Positions 1 through 10,787 of a stretch of DNA of 56,181 bases are shown one piece after another. Below the pieces are notes generated by a model. That model saw only the letters and a program-made list of their open reading frames with translations. It did not search any database and was not told the DNA's origin. The stretch covers positions 1 to 56,181 of the forward strand of contig JAMWZA010000017.1 of the NCBI GenBank assembly GCA_024305105.1. Reading direction: 5' to 3'. The translations under genes were made by a program, and so were the position numbers. Each line of letters opens with the position of its first letter. The first letter of the stretch is position 1. Source of the stretch: Marinoscillum sp. GTDB taxonomy: Bacteria; Bacteroidota; Bacteroidia; Cytophagales; Cyclobacteriaceae.

Positions 1-726
<726 letters not shown>

Positions 727-754
727 TCACTAATTGTCTGTTCTATAATTCTAT

Positions 755-1573
755 TCAATAACTCTCTTTATCATTTGGGAACCCACCAGAGCGGATATCC
801 TTTATATAATTGGTCGTGGCATCACTGATGACTTTGTTCAGGTCCGCATATTGCCTTAAAAAACGCGGTTTGAAATCCTGGGTGATCCCCAACATGTCAT
901 GCACGACCAAAACCTGACCATCTACGTCCGGTCCGGCACCAATTCCAATTACTGGGATGGAAACGGATTCAGCCACTTCTTTGGCCAGATCCGCGGGAAT
1001 TTTTTCCAACACAATGCCAAAACAACCCAAGTCCTCAAGCAATTTGGCATCTGACTTCAGCTTTTCGGCCTCTTCTGTGTCCTTAGCTCGTACGGTGTAA
1101 GTGCCAAATTTGTAAATGGATTGAGGTGTCAATCCAAGGTGTCCCATTACAGGAATACCCGCAGAAAGTACTCTGGAAATACTCTCTTTGATTTCTACTC
1201 CACCTTCCATTTTTACAGCATGTCCACCAGACTCCTTCATGATACGAATGCTGGATCGTAGTGCTTCGCTGCTATTTCCCTGATAACTTCCAAAAGGCAC
1301 ATCTACCACTACAAACGCTCGCTTGACAGCTTTCACCACGGAGGTGGCGTGCCAGATCATGTGATCCAGTGTAATGGGCAAGGTCGTTTCATTCCCTGCC
1401 ATCACATTAGAGGCAGAGTCCCCAACCAAAATCACATCAATACCCGCGTCATCCAATATACGCGCCATGGAATAATCATAAGCAGTCAGCATGGCGATTT
1501 TCTCCCCGCTAGCCTTCATTTCCTGTAGCCGATGAGTCGTCAACTTGTTGAAACTTCCTTTTGCTTTGCTCAT
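755..1573 (-). CDS. panB: 3-methyl-2-oxobutanoate hydroxymethyltransferase
   Basis: First committed step of pantothenate synthesis: transfers a hydroxymethyl group from 5,10-methylene-THF to 2-oxoisovalerate to give ketopantoate. The 272-residue length fits the family. The expected residues are visible: metal ligands D52 in VGDSASN and D91 in VVDVPFG, E123 in KMEGG, and catalytic E190 in VLEKIP. The C-terminal block [20 protein letters not shown] is also standard. No other pan gene is in the window, so this copy stands alone. The start is the ATG at 1571-1573, preceded on its own strand by an AT-rich stretch without a Shine-Dalgarno sequence. Confidence 0.97.
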   Translation of the reverse strand: MSKAKGSFNKLTTHRLQEMKASGEKIAMLTAYDYSMARILDDAGIDVILVGDSASNVMAGNETTLPITLDHMIWHATSVVKAVKRAFVVVDVPFGSYQGNSSEALRSSIRIMKESGGHAVKMEGGVEIKESISRVLSAGIPVMGHLGLTPQSIYKFGTYTVRAKDTEEAEKLKSDAKLLEDLGCFGIVLEKIPADLAKEVAESVSIPVIGIGAGPDVDGQVLVVHDMLGITQDFKPRFLRQYADLNKVISDATTNYIKDIRSGGFPNDKESY

Positions 1574-1655
1574 GAATAAAAATTAAGGTTGGGATAAATA
1601 TTGTTTTGGGAGGCGCAAATTAATAAAAAGCTACCTCATCTGAAACTCAGATCAC

Positions 1656-2210
1656 TTACTTCCATTTGATATTGCATCCCATACTCGGGAATTGATCTTT
1701 CGAAATCGAATTCCCTTCCATCAGTGTATCCAATGCCGCTCTCAAATCTTTTCCATTTACTTCCTTATCATTGCCAGGGGTGGCTTCATCGAGCCTTCCT
1801 CTGTAGGCCAGCTGATTGTTCTCATCAAACACAAAAAAGTCTGGAGTGCATTCCGCCTGATAAGCCCTGGCTACAGATTGATCTTCATCATATAAATAAG
1901 GAAAGGTAAAGCCGATATTATCTGCTTGCTCCTTGAGCTTTTCACGGCTATCCGCTGGATAGTTGATCGCATCATTACTGCTGATCGCCACAAATTCCAC
2001 TCCCTGATCCTGATAAACTCCCGCTACCTTGACCAACTCATCCTGCACATGAATGACATAAGGACAATGCGCACAGATAAACATGACGACCGTACCTTTG
2101 GCACCACGAACATCATTAAAAGTCATCTTTTTACCGGTCACCACATCACTCAGTTGAAAATCAGGTGCTACTGTGCCCAAATCAAGCATACTAGATGGAG
2201 TTAAAGCCAT
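1656..2210 (-). CDS. Thioredoxin-like (AhpC/TSA-type redoxin) protein
   Basis: Redoxin-fold protein of about 184 residues. It opens MALTPSSMLDLGTVAPDFQL, the usual start of a widespread family of cytosolic thioredoxin-like proteins, and carries C46-x-x-C49 in FICAHCPYV, then VEFVAISSND and a PDFFVFD strand. The upstream ATG at 2261 would extend the protein by 17 residues and leave only 15 bp to the divergent gene at 2277, so the internal ATG at 2208-2210 is preferred. The CxxC pair suggests thiol-disulfide or peroxide chemistry, but the physiological substrate is unknown. No signal peptide is seen. Confidence 0.85.
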   Translation of the reverse strand: MALTPSSMLDLGTVAPDFQLSDVVTGKKMTFNDVRGAKGTVVMFICAHCPYVIHVQDELVKVAGVYQDQGVEFVAISSNDAINYPADSREKLKEQADNIGFTFPYLYDEDQSVARAYQAECTPDFFVFDENNQLAYRGRLDEATPGNDKEVNGKDLRAALDTLMEGNSISKDQFPSMGCNIKWK

Positions 2211-2276
2211 ATCTGGAATTATCGTTTTAGGTGTTAAAAAATCTTTTATCTTGGCCTGCAAAATTACGCAATCAAT

Positions 2277-3854
2277 ATGAGGTACTGTTACACACTACTA
2301 TTTGTTTGGTTATTATCCTTGTCTGTCAGTGCGCAGACTCCTGCTCCGGATAGAACAGAGGGCGAAGGGCCGTTTGATCAATTGATCATCCGCGGCGCTA
2401 TACTCGTCAATGGAAATGGTGCTCCTCCCATGGGGCCGGTGGACATTGTTGTAGAAAACAATGTGATCAAACAAGTACAGGTAGTTGGTTCGCCGGGAGT
2501 AGAAATATCGGAGAGCCGTAGACCACAAGCCAAAGAAGGTGCCAAAATCATAGAAGCCGAAGGAATGTATTTACTTCCTGGTTTCATTGACATGCACGGT
2601 CACATCGGATCGATCAAAAGCATTCCAGCCGAATATGTCTTCAAACTATGGATGGGTCATGGGATCACTACCATTCGGGAACCCGGTAGCTTTAGAGGCC
2701 GTGAATGGACACTGGACCATAAAAAACGTTCTGCTAAAAACGAGATCACCGCTCCAAGGATTGTTTCTTATACCGGATTTGGAATGGGGTCAGACGGCAT
2801 AGATTCACCAGAAGATGCCGTAAAATGGGTTCGTGCAAACGCGGATGCGGGATCAGATGGCATCAAATTCTTTGGGGCTCGGCCAGACATTATGAAAGCC
2901 GCTCTGGAAGAAAACAAAAAGCTTGGACTTGGCTCTGCTTGCCATCATGCACAGACCAATGTTACCTGGCTAAACGTCCTGAACTCTTCGGAGTGGGGCC
3001 TTACTTCGATGGAACACTGGTATGGACTTCCTGAAGCGATGTTTCATGACCGGATCGTACAGCACTACCCGGTTGATTACAATTACCAAAACGAGCAAAA
3101 CCGGTTTGAAGAAGCAGGAAAACTATGGGAACAGGCTGCAGAGCCCGGATCGGAAAAGTGGAACGAGGTGATGGAGACGCTACTTTCCAGAGACTTTACT
3201 TTAGACCCCACCTTTAACATCTATGAGGCAAACCGAGACCTCATGCGAGCAAGACGGGCAGAATGGCACGATGACTACACACTTCCGGTTCAGTGGGACT
3301 TTTATGCGCCTAGCAAAGTATCTCACGGATCTTACTGGCATGCCTGGGGAACTGAGCAAGAAGTATCCTGGAAAAACAATTACAAACTGTGGATGCAGTT
3401 CGTCAACGAATACAAAAACAAAGGTGGACGGGTTACGACGGGCTCTGACAGTGGTTACATTTATCAGCTTTATGGGTTTGCCTACATCCGTGAAATGGAA
3501 TTGTTAAGAGAGGCAGGGTTTCACCCATTGGAAGTAATCCGATCAGCCACGCTTATGGGAGCTGAAGCTCTGGGGCTAGATGATAAAATTGGAACAATAG
3601 AAGTTGGAAAATTGGCCGACATGGTATTGGTTGATGCAAATCCTGTTGCTGACCTAAAGGTACTCTATGGTACTGGCGCTATTCGGCTGACAGAAGAAAA
3701 CGAAGTAATCAGAGCTGGTGGAGTTCACTATACGATCAAGGATGGTATTGTGTACAATGCCAAAGAACTTCTGAAAGATGTAAGAGAAATGGTTAAAGAG
3801 GCCAAAGAAAAGGATGGTGACATCCAGCAGCCAGGCTATCCAAATTGGGATTGA
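2277..3854 (+). CDS. Secreted amidohydrolase family protein
   Basis: 525-residue metal-dependent hydrolase of the amidohydrolase superfamily (imidazolonepropionase-like branch). Residues 1-19 form a signal peptide ending VSA/Q, so it acts in the periplasm or outside. Metal-binding features are visible: H107-G-H109 in FIDMHGHIG, a possible carboxylated K197 in DGIKFFG, H223/H224 in ACHHAQT, H247 in SMEHWYG, and the Asp in TTGSDSGY near the C-terminus. A typical C-terminal block (IGTIEVGKLADMVLVDANP) follows. The substrate cannot be read from sequence; relatives include dipeptidases and cyclic amidases. A perfect inverted repeat wraps the stop codon. Confidence 0.9.
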   Translation: MRYCYTLLFVWLLSLSVSAQTPAPDRTEGEGPFDQLIIRGAILVNGNGAPPMGPVDIVVENNVIKQVQVVGSPGVEISESRRPQAKEGAKIIEAEGMYLLPGFIDMHGHIGSIKSIPAEYVFKLWMGHGITTIREPGSFRGREWTLDHKKRSAKNEITAPRIVSYTGFGMGSDGIDSPEDAVKWVRANADAGSDGIKFFGARPDIMKAALEENKKLGLGSACHHAQTNVTWLNVLNSSEWGLTSMEHWYGLPEAMFHDRIVQHYPVDYNYQNEQNRFEEAGKLWEQAAEPGSEKWNEVMETLLSRDFTLDPTFNIYEANRDLMRARRAEWHDDYTLPVQWDFYAPSKVSHGSYWHAWGTEQEVSWKNNYKLWMQFVNEYKNKGGRVTTGSDSGYIYQLYGFAYIREMELLREAGFHPLEVIRSATLMGAEALGLDDKIGTIEVGKLADMVLVDANPVADLKVLYGTGAIRLTEENEVIRAGGVHYTIKDGIVYNAKELLKDVREMVKEAKEKDGDIQQPGYPNWD

Positions 3855-3866
3855 CACCCAATTTGG
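3840..3866 (+). terminator. Possible terminator hairpin around the amidohydrolase stop codon
   Basis: A perfect 10-bp inverted repeat, CCAAATTGGG (3840-3849) and CCCAATTTGG (3857-3866), with a 7-nt loop containing the TGA stop. It is followed by a weak T-rich tail (ataatttt). The arms are AT-rich and the tail is not a clean T-run, so termination may be partial and the TPR lipoprotein gene 28 bp further on may be co-transcribed. Confidence 0.5.
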
Positions 3867-3893
3867 ATAATTTTAAGTTCTATCTATCAATAA

Positions 3894-4883
3894 ATGAAAA
3901 TTCACCTCGCCATAAGTCTACTAGTTGCGCTGATCGCAACTGGCTGTCTGGAAACTCAATCCAGTCAGGGACAAGAAGGTAATGTAGAAAATGAACCTTC
4001 GATTGATAGTCCAACAACCGATCCAAACCAGGTCATATCATTAACAGGTGGCATTCTTCCTGAGAAATATCTGAGTGATCGTACCAGAGAAATCCGTGAA
4101 GAACAGCTGGAAGAAGCTCGATCCAAATACGAGACGCAACCTGATAGCTTAGAAAATATCATTTGGTATGGACGCCGGCTGGCTTATTTGGGCAGGTACA
4201 ATGACGCCATACGGATGTACTCGGTAGGACTTGATATCTATCCAAATTCATACAAACTTCTTCGTCATAGAGGCCACCGATATATTACCATCAGACAGTT
4301 TGATAAAGCTATAGAAGATCTTCAAAAAGCCGCGTTCTACGCGCGCCCTGTTCCAAATAGCATTGAGCCCGATGGATTACCTAATCGGCTGAATAAACCT
4401 TTGTCCAATGATAAATTTAATATTTGGTACCACTTGGGAATCGCTTTTTACCTGAAAGGCAATTACGACAAAGCCATCTCTTCCTTTAAGCAGTGTATGG
4501 AATACAGTGATAATGACGACCTGAAGGTGGCAACCACCAATTGGTTTTACATGACGTATAAAAAGATTGGTAACGAAGCAGCAGCCGCAGCACTTTTACA
4601 ACCGATCCATAAGCGAATGAATATTATTGAATATACATCCTACCATCAGTTACTGCTCATGCATAAGGAGGTGTATAATGTGGTCACCATCATGGATTAT
4701 GCCCGGTCTGAAAACAATACCATCGACCCGACTCTTGGGTATGGAGTAGCTAATTATTATTCCTATAGCGGTAGTGTAGATTTGGCGAAAGACCTTTTCG
4801 AACGAATTTTGAGACATCCCGCCTGGGATGCTTTTGGGTACATCGCCGCTGAGGTGGACAACATGTCCATTAACAATCTTTAG
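3894..4883 (+). CDS. TPR-repeat lipoprotein
   Basis: 329-residue protein with a lipoprotein signal (LVALIATGC, lipid-modified Cys near residue 18), so probably membrane-anchored in the periplasm. The body holds tetratricopeptide-like helical pairs, for example YGRRLAYLGRYNDAIRMYSV, LRHRGHRYITIRQFDKAIED and YHLGIAFYLKGNYDKAISSF, roughly residues 85-215. Such repeats serve protein-protein contact; no catalytic domain is seen. It follows the amidohydrolase by 39 bp in the same direction and may share its transcript. Its last four bases overlap the convergent phosphodiesterase gene. Confidence 0.85.
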   Translation: MKIHLAISLLVALIATGCLETQSSQGQEGNVENEPSIDSPTTDPNQVISLTGGILPEKYLSDRTREIREEQLEEARSKYETQPDSLENIIWYGRRLAYLGRYNDAIRMYSVGLDIYPNSYKLLRHRGHRYITIRQFDKAIEDLQKAAFYARPVPNSIEPDGLPNRLNKPLSNDKFNIWYHLGIAFYLKGNYDKAISSFKQCMEYSDNDDLKVATTNWFYMTYKKIGNEAAAAALLQPIHKRMNIIEYTSYHQLLLMHKEVYNVVTIMDYARSENNTIDPTLGYGVANYYSYSGSVDLAKDLFERILRHPAWDAFGYIAAEVDNMSINNL

Positions 4884-5785
4884 AGAGCTTCTATATCCCG
4901 TCTGATCTGAACCAGTCTATCTGGAAAATCGGTGATAATTCCATCCACTCCCATGTGAAGCATCTTGATCATTTCTTCACGCTCATTCGGTGAATAGGTA
5001 TAGACCTGAAATCCGCGTGCATGCATTCGGAAGACACGTCTGGTAGATAAGGTGTGAAACTCTGGATTAAGCGCTTTCATTCGGTCATCCTCCTTAGCTC
5101 TACCCAAATGCATTTTGGTTTCGATATAGAAGGCCAATAGTGGCGTGGAATCTTCTCCAATCATCAACTTTTTGGTTTTCACATGATCGTCATATTCATG
5201 AGCCGCCTCAAGGTACTCCACCTCCTCAGATTGAAGAATAATCCAGTCATAGCCATTTTTCTCCTGACGAATGATGTCAATGAGTTTTTCCGCAAAATCA
5301 TGGTAATGTGGGTGATCCATGTGCTTGATTTCAATCAGAACCTGACACCTGCCATTGATCAGATCCAGAGCCTCCTTCAATGTAGGCACCTTTTCGCCAG
5401 CATACTTAGCATTTCCAAACCAGGAACCTGCATCAAGCTCTTTGATCTCTGCTAGTGTATAATCGTGTACTATTCCTGTCCCATCCGTAGTACGATCGAG
5501 CGTTTCGTCATGTATCACCACGATTTCCTCATCATGGGTATTTCTCACGTCTAGCTCAATCATGTCCACACCCATATCCAAGGCAAGCTCAAAAGCCGCC
5601 AGGGTGTTTTCTGGAGCAACTCCAGATGCGCCTTTGTGGGCTATAATATCGAAATGTTCTCCTTTTAATCGCCCATCTATTTCACCACTTGTGATCAGAT
5701 TACGGTAAATCCATGGCTCGAAAAGAGCTACTGCCATGAACATCAAAACAATCGGTGACGAGTACAGGAGAAATTTCTTAGTCAT
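4880..5785 (-). CDS. Glycerophosphodiester phosphodiesterase
   Basis: Hydrolyses glycerophosphodiesters to glycerol-3-phosphate and an alcohol. 301 residues with an N-terminal hydrophobic segment (residues 4-24) that acts as a membrane anchor or uncleaved signal. GDPD-family residues are all visible: H50 in IIAHKGASG, the PENTLAAF block, E78 and D80 in MIELDVR, and H92 in VVIHDETLDRTTDG. The C-terminal GVDGIITDFPDRL is the usual closing strand of the TIM barrel. It converges on the TPR lipoprotein gene with a 4-bp overlap and follows aspS by 32 bp in the same direction. Confidence 0.93.
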   Translation of the reverse strand: MTKKFLLYSSPIVLMFMAVALFEPWIYRNLITSGEIDGRLKGEHFDIIAHKGASGVAPENTLAAFELALDMGVDMIELDVRNTHDEEIVVIHDETLDRTTDGTGIVHDYTLAEIKELDAGSWFGNAKYAGEKVPTLKEALDLINGRCQVLIEIKHMDHPHYHDFAEKLIDIIRQEKNGYDWIILQSEEVEYLEAAHEYDDHVKTKKLMIGEDSTPLLAFYIETKMHLGRAKEDDRMKALNPEFHTLSTRRVFRMHARGFQVYTYSPNEREEMIKMLHMGVDGIITDFPDRLVQIRRDIEAL

Positions 5786-5817
5786 ATGGTCATGAAGTAG
5801 TTACTCCAATTTAGCAA

Positions 5818-7584
5818 TTATTGCTCATTTTTAGAAGGTTGAGTCAACTTCAGGTGAAGTTCATTAAGTTGAGTTCCATCGATCTGTGAAGGCGAATCGA
5901 TCATCACATCTCTTCCCGAAGTGTTTTTAGGGAATGCGATGAAATCACGAATGCTATCCTGTCCGCCAAATAAAGCGCACAATCGATCGAAACCGAAAGC
6001 AATTCCGCCATGTGGAGGTGCTCCGTATTCAAATGCATTCAATAAGAAACCAAACTGCTCCAAAGCCTCCTCTTTCGTGAACCCAAGTGCATCAAACATC
6101 GAAGACTGGATATCTCTGTCGTGAATTCGAATAGATCCTCCGCCAAGCTCCACTCCATTGACCACCATGTCATAAGCGTTGGCACGAACGCTTCCCGGGT
6201 CAGAAGCAAGTTTATCCAGATCTTCTGGATTTGGTGAAGTAAATGGATGGTGCATAGCATGGTATCTTTCAGTCTCTTCATCCCATTCCAGTAATGGGAA
6301 GTCAACTACCCATGCAGCAGCATACGTATTTTTATCTCTAAGTCCCAGTCGGGTACCCATTTCCAGTCTTAGCTCGTTGAGTTGCTTGCGTACCTTATGG
6401 GTATCACCTGCCAGAATCAAAATCAAATCACCAGGCTTGGCACCAAACTTCTCAGCCCAATTTTTCAATGCATCCTGATCAAAGAATTTATCTACTGAAC
6501 TTTTGAAGGTGCCGTCCTCATTGCATTTTACATATACAAGTCCTTTCGCCCCAATCTGTGGTTTTTTTACAAAGTTGGTCAGTTCATCTAACTGTTTACG
6601 GGTGTAATCCGCACAGCCTTCTGCATTGACCCCAACGACCAATTCTACACTATCAAACACCACAAAGCCTGCGCCCTGAGCAAGATCATTAAGCTCCACG
6701 AATTCCATTCCGAATCGTAAGTCTGGCTTATCAGAGCCGTATTTGGACATAGCCTCAGCATAAGGGATGTGTGGCAATTCGCCGAGCTCAACTCCTTTAA
6801 CCTCCTTAAACAAGTATTTGATCAGCCCCTCGAATGTGTTGAGAATATCCTCCCGAGTGACAAAGCTCATTTCACAGTCTATCTGTGTAAACTCAGGCTG
6901 ACGGTCAGCACGCAAATCTTCATCTCTGAAGCACTTCACTATCTGGAAGTATCGATCAAATCCAGAAACCATCAATAACTGCTTAAACGTCTGTGGAGAC
7001 TGAGGCAGTGCATAAAACTGATTAGGATTCATACGAGAAGGAACCACAAAATCACGAGCTCCTTCCGGCGTACTCTTGATTAGGACGGGTGTTTCCACTT
7101 CCATAAAGGAATTATCAGAAAGGTAGGCTCTGGTTTTTTGAAGTAACCGATGCCTCATTTCCAGGTTCTTTCTCACGATATCTCTTCGTAAATCAAGATA
7201 ACGGTATTTAGCTCTCAGATCTTCTCCACCATCGGTTTCATTATCAATGATGAATGGCGGGGTTTTAGACTTGTTAAAAATCTTTAACTCGGTTACCTTA
7301 ATCTCTATATCTCCTGTTGGGATTTTATCATTCTTAGCGACTCGCTCTACTACCTCACCGGAAGCTGAAATAACAAACTCACGACCAACTTCACGTGCTG
7401 TGGCAATGGCTTCTTTACTGCTTACCCCTTCTTCGAATATCAGCTGTGTGATGCCATATCGATCTCGGATATCTACCCAGATCATTCCCCCTTTGTCGCG
7501 TACCTTCTGCACCCATCCAGAAAGGGTTACTTGCTGTCCAATATGTTCGCTTCTAAGCTCTCCGCACGTATGTGTTCTTAACAT
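5818..7584 (-). CDS. aspS: Aspartyl-tRNA synthetase
   Basis: Charges tRNA-Asp in the cytoplasm. The 588-residue length is right for the bacterial type. Order of parts: N-terminal OB-fold anticodon-binding domain ([21 protein letters not shown]), class II catalytic core with motif 1/2 region ([17 protein letters not shown] and [18 protein letters not shown]), the GAD insert with [14 protein letters not shown] around residues 300-420, and motif 3 in [20 protein letters not shown]. The start ATG at 7582-7584 is unambiguous. Whether it is discriminating (Asp only) or non-discriminating is not decidable here. Confidence 0.98.
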   Translation of the reverse strand: MLRTHTCGELRSEHIGQQVTLSGWVQKVRDKGGMIWVDIRDRYGITQLIFEEGVSSKEAIATAREVGREFVISASGEVVERVAKNDKIPTGDIEIKVTELKIFNKSKTPPFIIDNETDGGEDLRAKYRYLDLRRDIVRKNLEMRHRLLQKTRAYLSDNSFMEVETPVLIKSTPEGARDFVVPSRMNPNQFYALPQSPQTFKQLLMVSGFDRYFQIVKCFRDEDLRADRQPEFTQIDCEMSFVTREDILNTFEGLIKYLFKEVKGVELGELPHIPYAEAMSKYGSDKPDLRFGMEFVELNDLAQGAGFVVFDSVELVVGVNAEGCADYTRKQLDELTNFVKKPQIGAKGLVYVKCNEDGTFKSSVDKFFDQDALKNWAEKFGAKPGDLILILAGDTHKVRKQLNELRLEMGTRLGLRDKNTYAAAWVVDFPLLEWDEETERYHAMHHPFTSPNPEDLDKLASDPGSVRANAYDMVVNGVELGGGSIRIHDRDIQSSMFDALGFTKEEALEQFGFLLNAFEYGAPPHGGIAFGFDRLCALFGGQDSIRDFIAFPKNTSGRDVMIDSPSQIDGTQLNELHLKLTQPSKNEQ

Positions 7585-7780
7585 TGTAAGTTGGTTTTAC
7601 TTCTCGTTCTGACAAAACAGCGGCAAATTTATATCAGATCTCTCAATCGGTTTCCGCCATTCAACAACGAATTTCTATAAGATTTCCCTTACAATGCACC
7701 ATTCTTACAACTTATTCCACCGCTGAGATCAAATTTCTGGTCACAAGCCTTAGTTTTGGCTTCCCAAACACCCAGACCAG

Positions 7781-8338
7781 ATGACAAAAAACATCGTATT
7801 CGGAGTTCTACTAATTAGTCTGTCTCAGATTCTCTTTGCGCAGGTTAATTTGAACCGCATCAAGATCGGCAAAGAGATTTCTATGGAAATCCCTGAAAAC
7901 TTTCATGCAGCCACAGCTCGGGAAATGATACAAAAAAACGTTTCTGCGCGCACTCCTCTGGCCATGTATACCGATTACAATGGTCAAATAGATGTGGTAG
8001 TAAATGAAACCAGCAACACCTGGCAAGGTGGCGATTTGGAGGTCATCCAGTCTCTTTATAAATCCAGTATTGCCAATCTATTTGATGAAATTGACTTTAT
8101 ACAGGAAGAGATTCAGGAAGTTGCTGGACGAGATTTCATCATTTTCGAATTTGTTTCTACTGTGAGTGATGAAAATGACACGTTTGGAACAGGTGTATCC
8201 ATTTCGAAATACACTTACATCCAGTACACGCTGTACAAGGACAAAATCTTACTCTTCAATTTTACCTGCCCGGCCAGAGAACAAAATCAATGGCAAGCAG
8301 CTGCACACGAGATCATGAAAAGTGTTCGAATCAAATGA
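7781..8338 (+). CDS. Secreted protein of unknown function
   Basis: 185 residues with a signal peptide (MTKNIVFGVLLISLSQILFAQ), so exported. No family was recognised. The mature part is a small alpha/beta-looking domain with FIIFEFVSTV and a closing WQAAAHEIMKSVRIK, reminiscent of small PsbP/MOG1-like domains, but this is only an impression of shape. It overlaps tadA by four bases (ATGA), which suggests translational coupling with the tRNA-editing gene although the two products act in different compartments. Confidence 0.75.
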   Translation: MTKNIVFGVLLISLSQILFAQVNLNRIKIGKEISMEIPENFHAATAREMIQKNVSARTPLAMYTDYNGQIDVVVNETSNTWQGGDLEVIQSLYKSSIANLFDEIDFIQEEIQEVAGRDFIIFEFVSTVSDENDTFGTGVSISKYTYIQYTLYKDKILLFNFTCPAREQNQWQAAAHEIMKSVRIK

Positions 8339-8796
8339 GTGATTTAAGCATCCATAGCGATGAGCACTTCATGAAGCAAGCGCTAAGAGAAGCAGAAAAA
8401 GCTCTTGAAGATGGTGAAATACCCGTTGGGGCAGTAGTGGTTTGTCAGAACAGGATCATCGCGAGAGCATTTAACCAGGTGGAGCGGCTAAACGATGTAA
8501 CTGCACATGCGGAAATGCTTGCCATCACGTCGGCACAAAACTATTTAGGGTCCAGATATCTCGATGAGTGTAGTCTCTATGTTACACTGGAACCATGCAC
8601 CATGTGTGGAGGCGCGCTGTATTGGGCACAAATAGCCAAAGTGGTTTACGGAGCAAGTGATGAAAAAAGAGGCTATCAACAAGCCAATCCAAAAATAATG
8701 CATCCAAAATCCGAAATCAAAAGGGGATTATTGGCTAATGAATCTGAGATTTTGCTAAAAACTTTTTTTAGTAAGCTAAGAGGAAACAATTCCTAA
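8335..8796 (+). CDS. tadA: tRNA-specific adenosine deaminase
   Basis: Deaminates A34 to inosine in the wobble position of tRNA-Arg(ACG). 153 residues from the ATG that overlaps the upstream stop; an in-frame upstream start at 8290 lies inside the preceding gene and is rejected. Zinc-site and catalytic residues: H58-A-E60 in TAHAEMLAI, and C88-T-M-C91 in LEPCTMCGGALYWA. The ALREAEKALEDGEIPVGAVVV start and the C-terminal GLLANESEILLKTFFSKLR fit the TadA family. Confidence 0.95.
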   Translation: MSDLSIHSDEHFMKQALREAEKALEDGEIPVGAVVVCQNRIIARAFNQVERLNDVTAHAEMLAITSAQNYLGSRYLDECSLYVTLEPCTMCGGALYWAQIAKVVYGASDEKRGYQQANPKIMHPKSEIKRGLLANESEILLKTFFSKLRGNNS

Positions 8797-8808
8797 TGGG
8801 GTCTGTTT

Positions 8809-8816
8809 TATATTTG
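8809..8816 (+). promoter_or_regulatory. Possible Bacteroidota promoter core (TAnnTTTG) for superoxide dismutase
   Basis: TATATTTG matches the Bacteroidota -7 element TAnnTTTG exactly and lies 42 bp before the dismutase ATG. No convincing TTG element is seen about 19 bp upstream, so only the downstream element supports it. Confidence 0.35.
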
Positions 8817-8858
8817 AAACTAGAATCATTTTTTTAAACACCTAAATAGAAGCTAAAA

Positions 8859-9461
8859 ATGGCATTTGAATTACCAGATTTACCATATGCTCATGACGAA
8901 CTTGAGCCACATATTGATAAGCAAACAATGGAAATCCACCATGGCAAGCACCATGCTGGATACGTATCTAAGCTAAATGCAGCTGTTGAAGGAACAGACT
9001 TAGAAGGAAAGTCTTTAGAAGATCTATTGAAAAACCATAGCGATAATGGTGCAGTTAGAAACAATGGCGGTGGACATTGGAACCACTCATTGTTCTGGAC
9101 CATTATGGGCCCAGATGGTGGTGGAAACCCTTCTGGAGCCGTGATGGACGCTATAACAGAAGCTTTTGGCGATTTTGGAAAATTTAAGGACGAATTTAGT
9201 AAGGCAGCAGCTACCCGATTTGGTTCTGGCTGGGCATGGCTTTGCGTAAAAGGTGGTAAGCTGGAAGTTTGCTCTAGTGCCAATCAGGACAATCCATTAA
9301 TGCCAGGTGTTGGCTGTGATGGAACTCCTATCCTTGGATTGGACGTGTGGGAGCACGCTTATTACTTAAAGTACCAAAACAAACGTCCTGATTACATCAA
9401 TGCATTTTTTGGCGTAATCAATTGGACTGAAGTGAATAGAAGATTCGAAGAAGCGAAATAA
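8859..9461 (+). CDS. sodA: Superoxide dismutase, Mn/Fe family
   Basis: Cytoplasmic detoxification of superoxide. 200 residues. Metal ligands are H27 ([13 protein letters not shown]), H76 ([11 protein letters not shown]), D162 and H166 ([12 protein letters not shown]). The outer-sphere Gln sits in the C-terminal half (NQDNPLM, Q143) and the matching N-terminal position is Gly (NNGGGHWNH). That pattern is typical of Mn-dependent or cambialistic enzymes rather than Fe-only ones, so the symbol sodA is an inference. It is a single-gene unit with its own promoter-like core and terminator. Confidence 0.96.
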   Translation: MAFELPDLPYAHDELEPHIDKQTMEIHHGKHHAGYVSKLNAAVEGTDLEGKSLEDLLKNHSDNGAVRNNGGGHWNHSLFWTIMGPDGGGNPSGAVMDAITEAFGDFGKFKDEFSKAAATRFGSGWAWLCVKGGKLEVCSSANQDNPLMPGVGCDGTPILGLDVWEHAYYLKYQNKRPDYINAFFGVINWTEVNRRFEEAK

Positions 9462-9485
9462 GTAGCTTTTTTATTAAATTTTAAT

Positions 9486-9520
9486 GCCATCCAGATCACA
9501 GCATCTGGATGGCTTTTTTA
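9486..9520 (+). terminator. Rho-independent terminator after superoxide dismutase
   Basis: Perfect 11-bp stem GCCATCCAGAT / ATCTGGATGGC with a 6-nt loop, followed by six T. It lies 24 bp after the dismutase stop. The opposite strand has no T-run, so it serves the + strand only. Confidence 0.93.
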
Positions 9521-9533
9521 TGCCTTGTTCTTC

Positions 9534-10634
9534 TCAAGGTTTTGCAGTAATCGGCACAATGTTGCCGTTATCATCGTAAATTAGCTCTGCTACTTTTACA
9601 CTTCTAAGATGTGTTTGTCCTTTAGACAAAGAACTGTCATGATAGAATAAATACCATTTTCCATCCACCTCGACAATAGAGTGGTGATTGGTCCAACCCA
9701 GTACAGGATTTAGCACCACTCCCTGAGAAGTAAATGGTCCATATGGATTATCGCCGGTAGCATAAACGATCTTATGCGTGTCACCTGTGCTATAAGACAA
9801 GTAGTATTTTCCATTATACTTATGCATCCATGCCGCTTCAAAAAACCGGCGATCATGATCTCCCGTGGTGATGGGATCACCATTTGCATCGAGAATTTGC
9901 ACATCTTTTGGATCTTCCGCAAACTCCAACATGTCATCTGACATTTTGGCTATTTTCGGTGTTAAGGCAGGTAGACTATCAGCAGGGTAAACATCTGCTG
10001 GATTGTACTTACCAGTAGCCCATCGCTGTAGCTGTCCTCCCCATATTCCCCCAAAATACATGTAGTAAATACCGTCTTCATCCTTGAATACTGAAGGATC
10101 CATGCTAAAACTTCCCTTGATGGCTTCAGGCTGGGGCTCAAATGGGCCTTCAGGATTCTCCGAAGTTGCTACACCAATCCTAAAAATGTCTTCTTTATCC
10201 TTTGCCGGAAAATACAAGTAATAGGTACCGTCTTTTTCTGCTGCATCTGGTGCCCACATCTGGCGTCCTACCCAAGGCACATCTTCTTTATCAATAGCCA
10301 CATTATGCAAAGTCACAGGCCCTCCAATCGAATCCATAGAGAGCACTCGGTAATCCCGCATATCAAAATGACTCCCAAGATCATCCTCGGGAACTCCTGC
10401 TTCATAATCATGTGAAGGATAGACGTATACTTTCCCTTCAAAAACATGAGCGGAAGGATCCGCTGTGTAAATTTCTGTAACCAGCGGTTCGTTCTCAACT
10501 ACTATGCTATCAACTGCTGCTTGTTCTGTATTGGGAACTCGTTCTTCTCCTTGTTTCGCCGGTTGTTGACAGCCAATTACTAGGACCATTAAAACTGCTG
10601 GATAGAAGGCTTTGAAGTTTCTCACTTGTATCAT
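9534..10634 (-). CDS. Glycoside hydrolase family 43 lipoprotein
   Basis: Probable beta-xylosidase or alpha-L-arabinofuranosidase, five-bladed propeller. 366 residues from the ATG at 10632-10634, which places a lipobox (LMVLVIGC, C22) after a normal signal; the ATG at 10685 adds 17 residues with no benefit. GH43 residues are visible: base D59 in TADPSAHVF, modulator D179 in SMDPSVF, acid E266 in RRFFEAAWM. The HHSIVEVDGKWYLFYH block near the C-terminus is also typical. It faces the sod terminator downstream. Upstream, 154 bp away, is a perfect LacI-type palindrome, so it probably belongs to the xylan regulon. Exact substrate is not decidable. Confidence 0.92.
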   Translation of the reverse strand: MIQVRNFKAFYPAVLMVLVIGCQQPAKQGEERVPNTEQAAVDSIVVENEPLVTEIYTADPSAHVFEGKVYVYPSHDYEAGVPEDDLGSHFDMRDYRVLSMDSIGGPVTLHNVAIDKEDVPWVGRQMWAPDAAEKDGTYYLYFPAKDKEDIFRIGVATSENPEGPFEPQPEAIKGSFSMDPSVFKDEDGIYYMYFGGIWGGQLQRWATGKYNPADVYPADSLPALTPKIAKMSDDMLEFAEDPKDVQILDANGDPITTGDHDRRFFEAAWMHKYNGKYYLSYSTGDTHKIVYATGDNPYGPFTSQGVVLNPVLGWTNHHSIVEVDGKWYLFYHDSSLSKGQTHLRSVKVAELIYDDNGNIVPITAKP

Positions 10635-10787
10635 TTTCAATTTGTTATTTATTGCTGCTAAAATTATTAAACACTTCTTCACCATCTAGGTACACATGGT
10701 ATTCAAAGACATCATTGTTTGTAGATAATCATGCGCTAAATGCTCTAGTCATATCACCTCAGTTTAAATGGTGTAATAGGTAAAGCT

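Noticed and set aside
2211-2261. Longer start for the thioredoxin-like protein.
   Set aside because: The extra 17 residues do not fit the family start and would leave almost no room for divergent promoters.
2265-2275. acgcaatcaat before the amidohydrolase, resembling half of the LacI operator.
   Set aside because: Only half the palindrome is present, the CpG centre is missing, and the gene is unrelated to the sugar locus.
8891-9283. 130-codon open frame opposite superoxide dismutase.
   Set aside because: The plus-strand frame is a complete conserved enzyme; the opposite frame is a compositional shadow.
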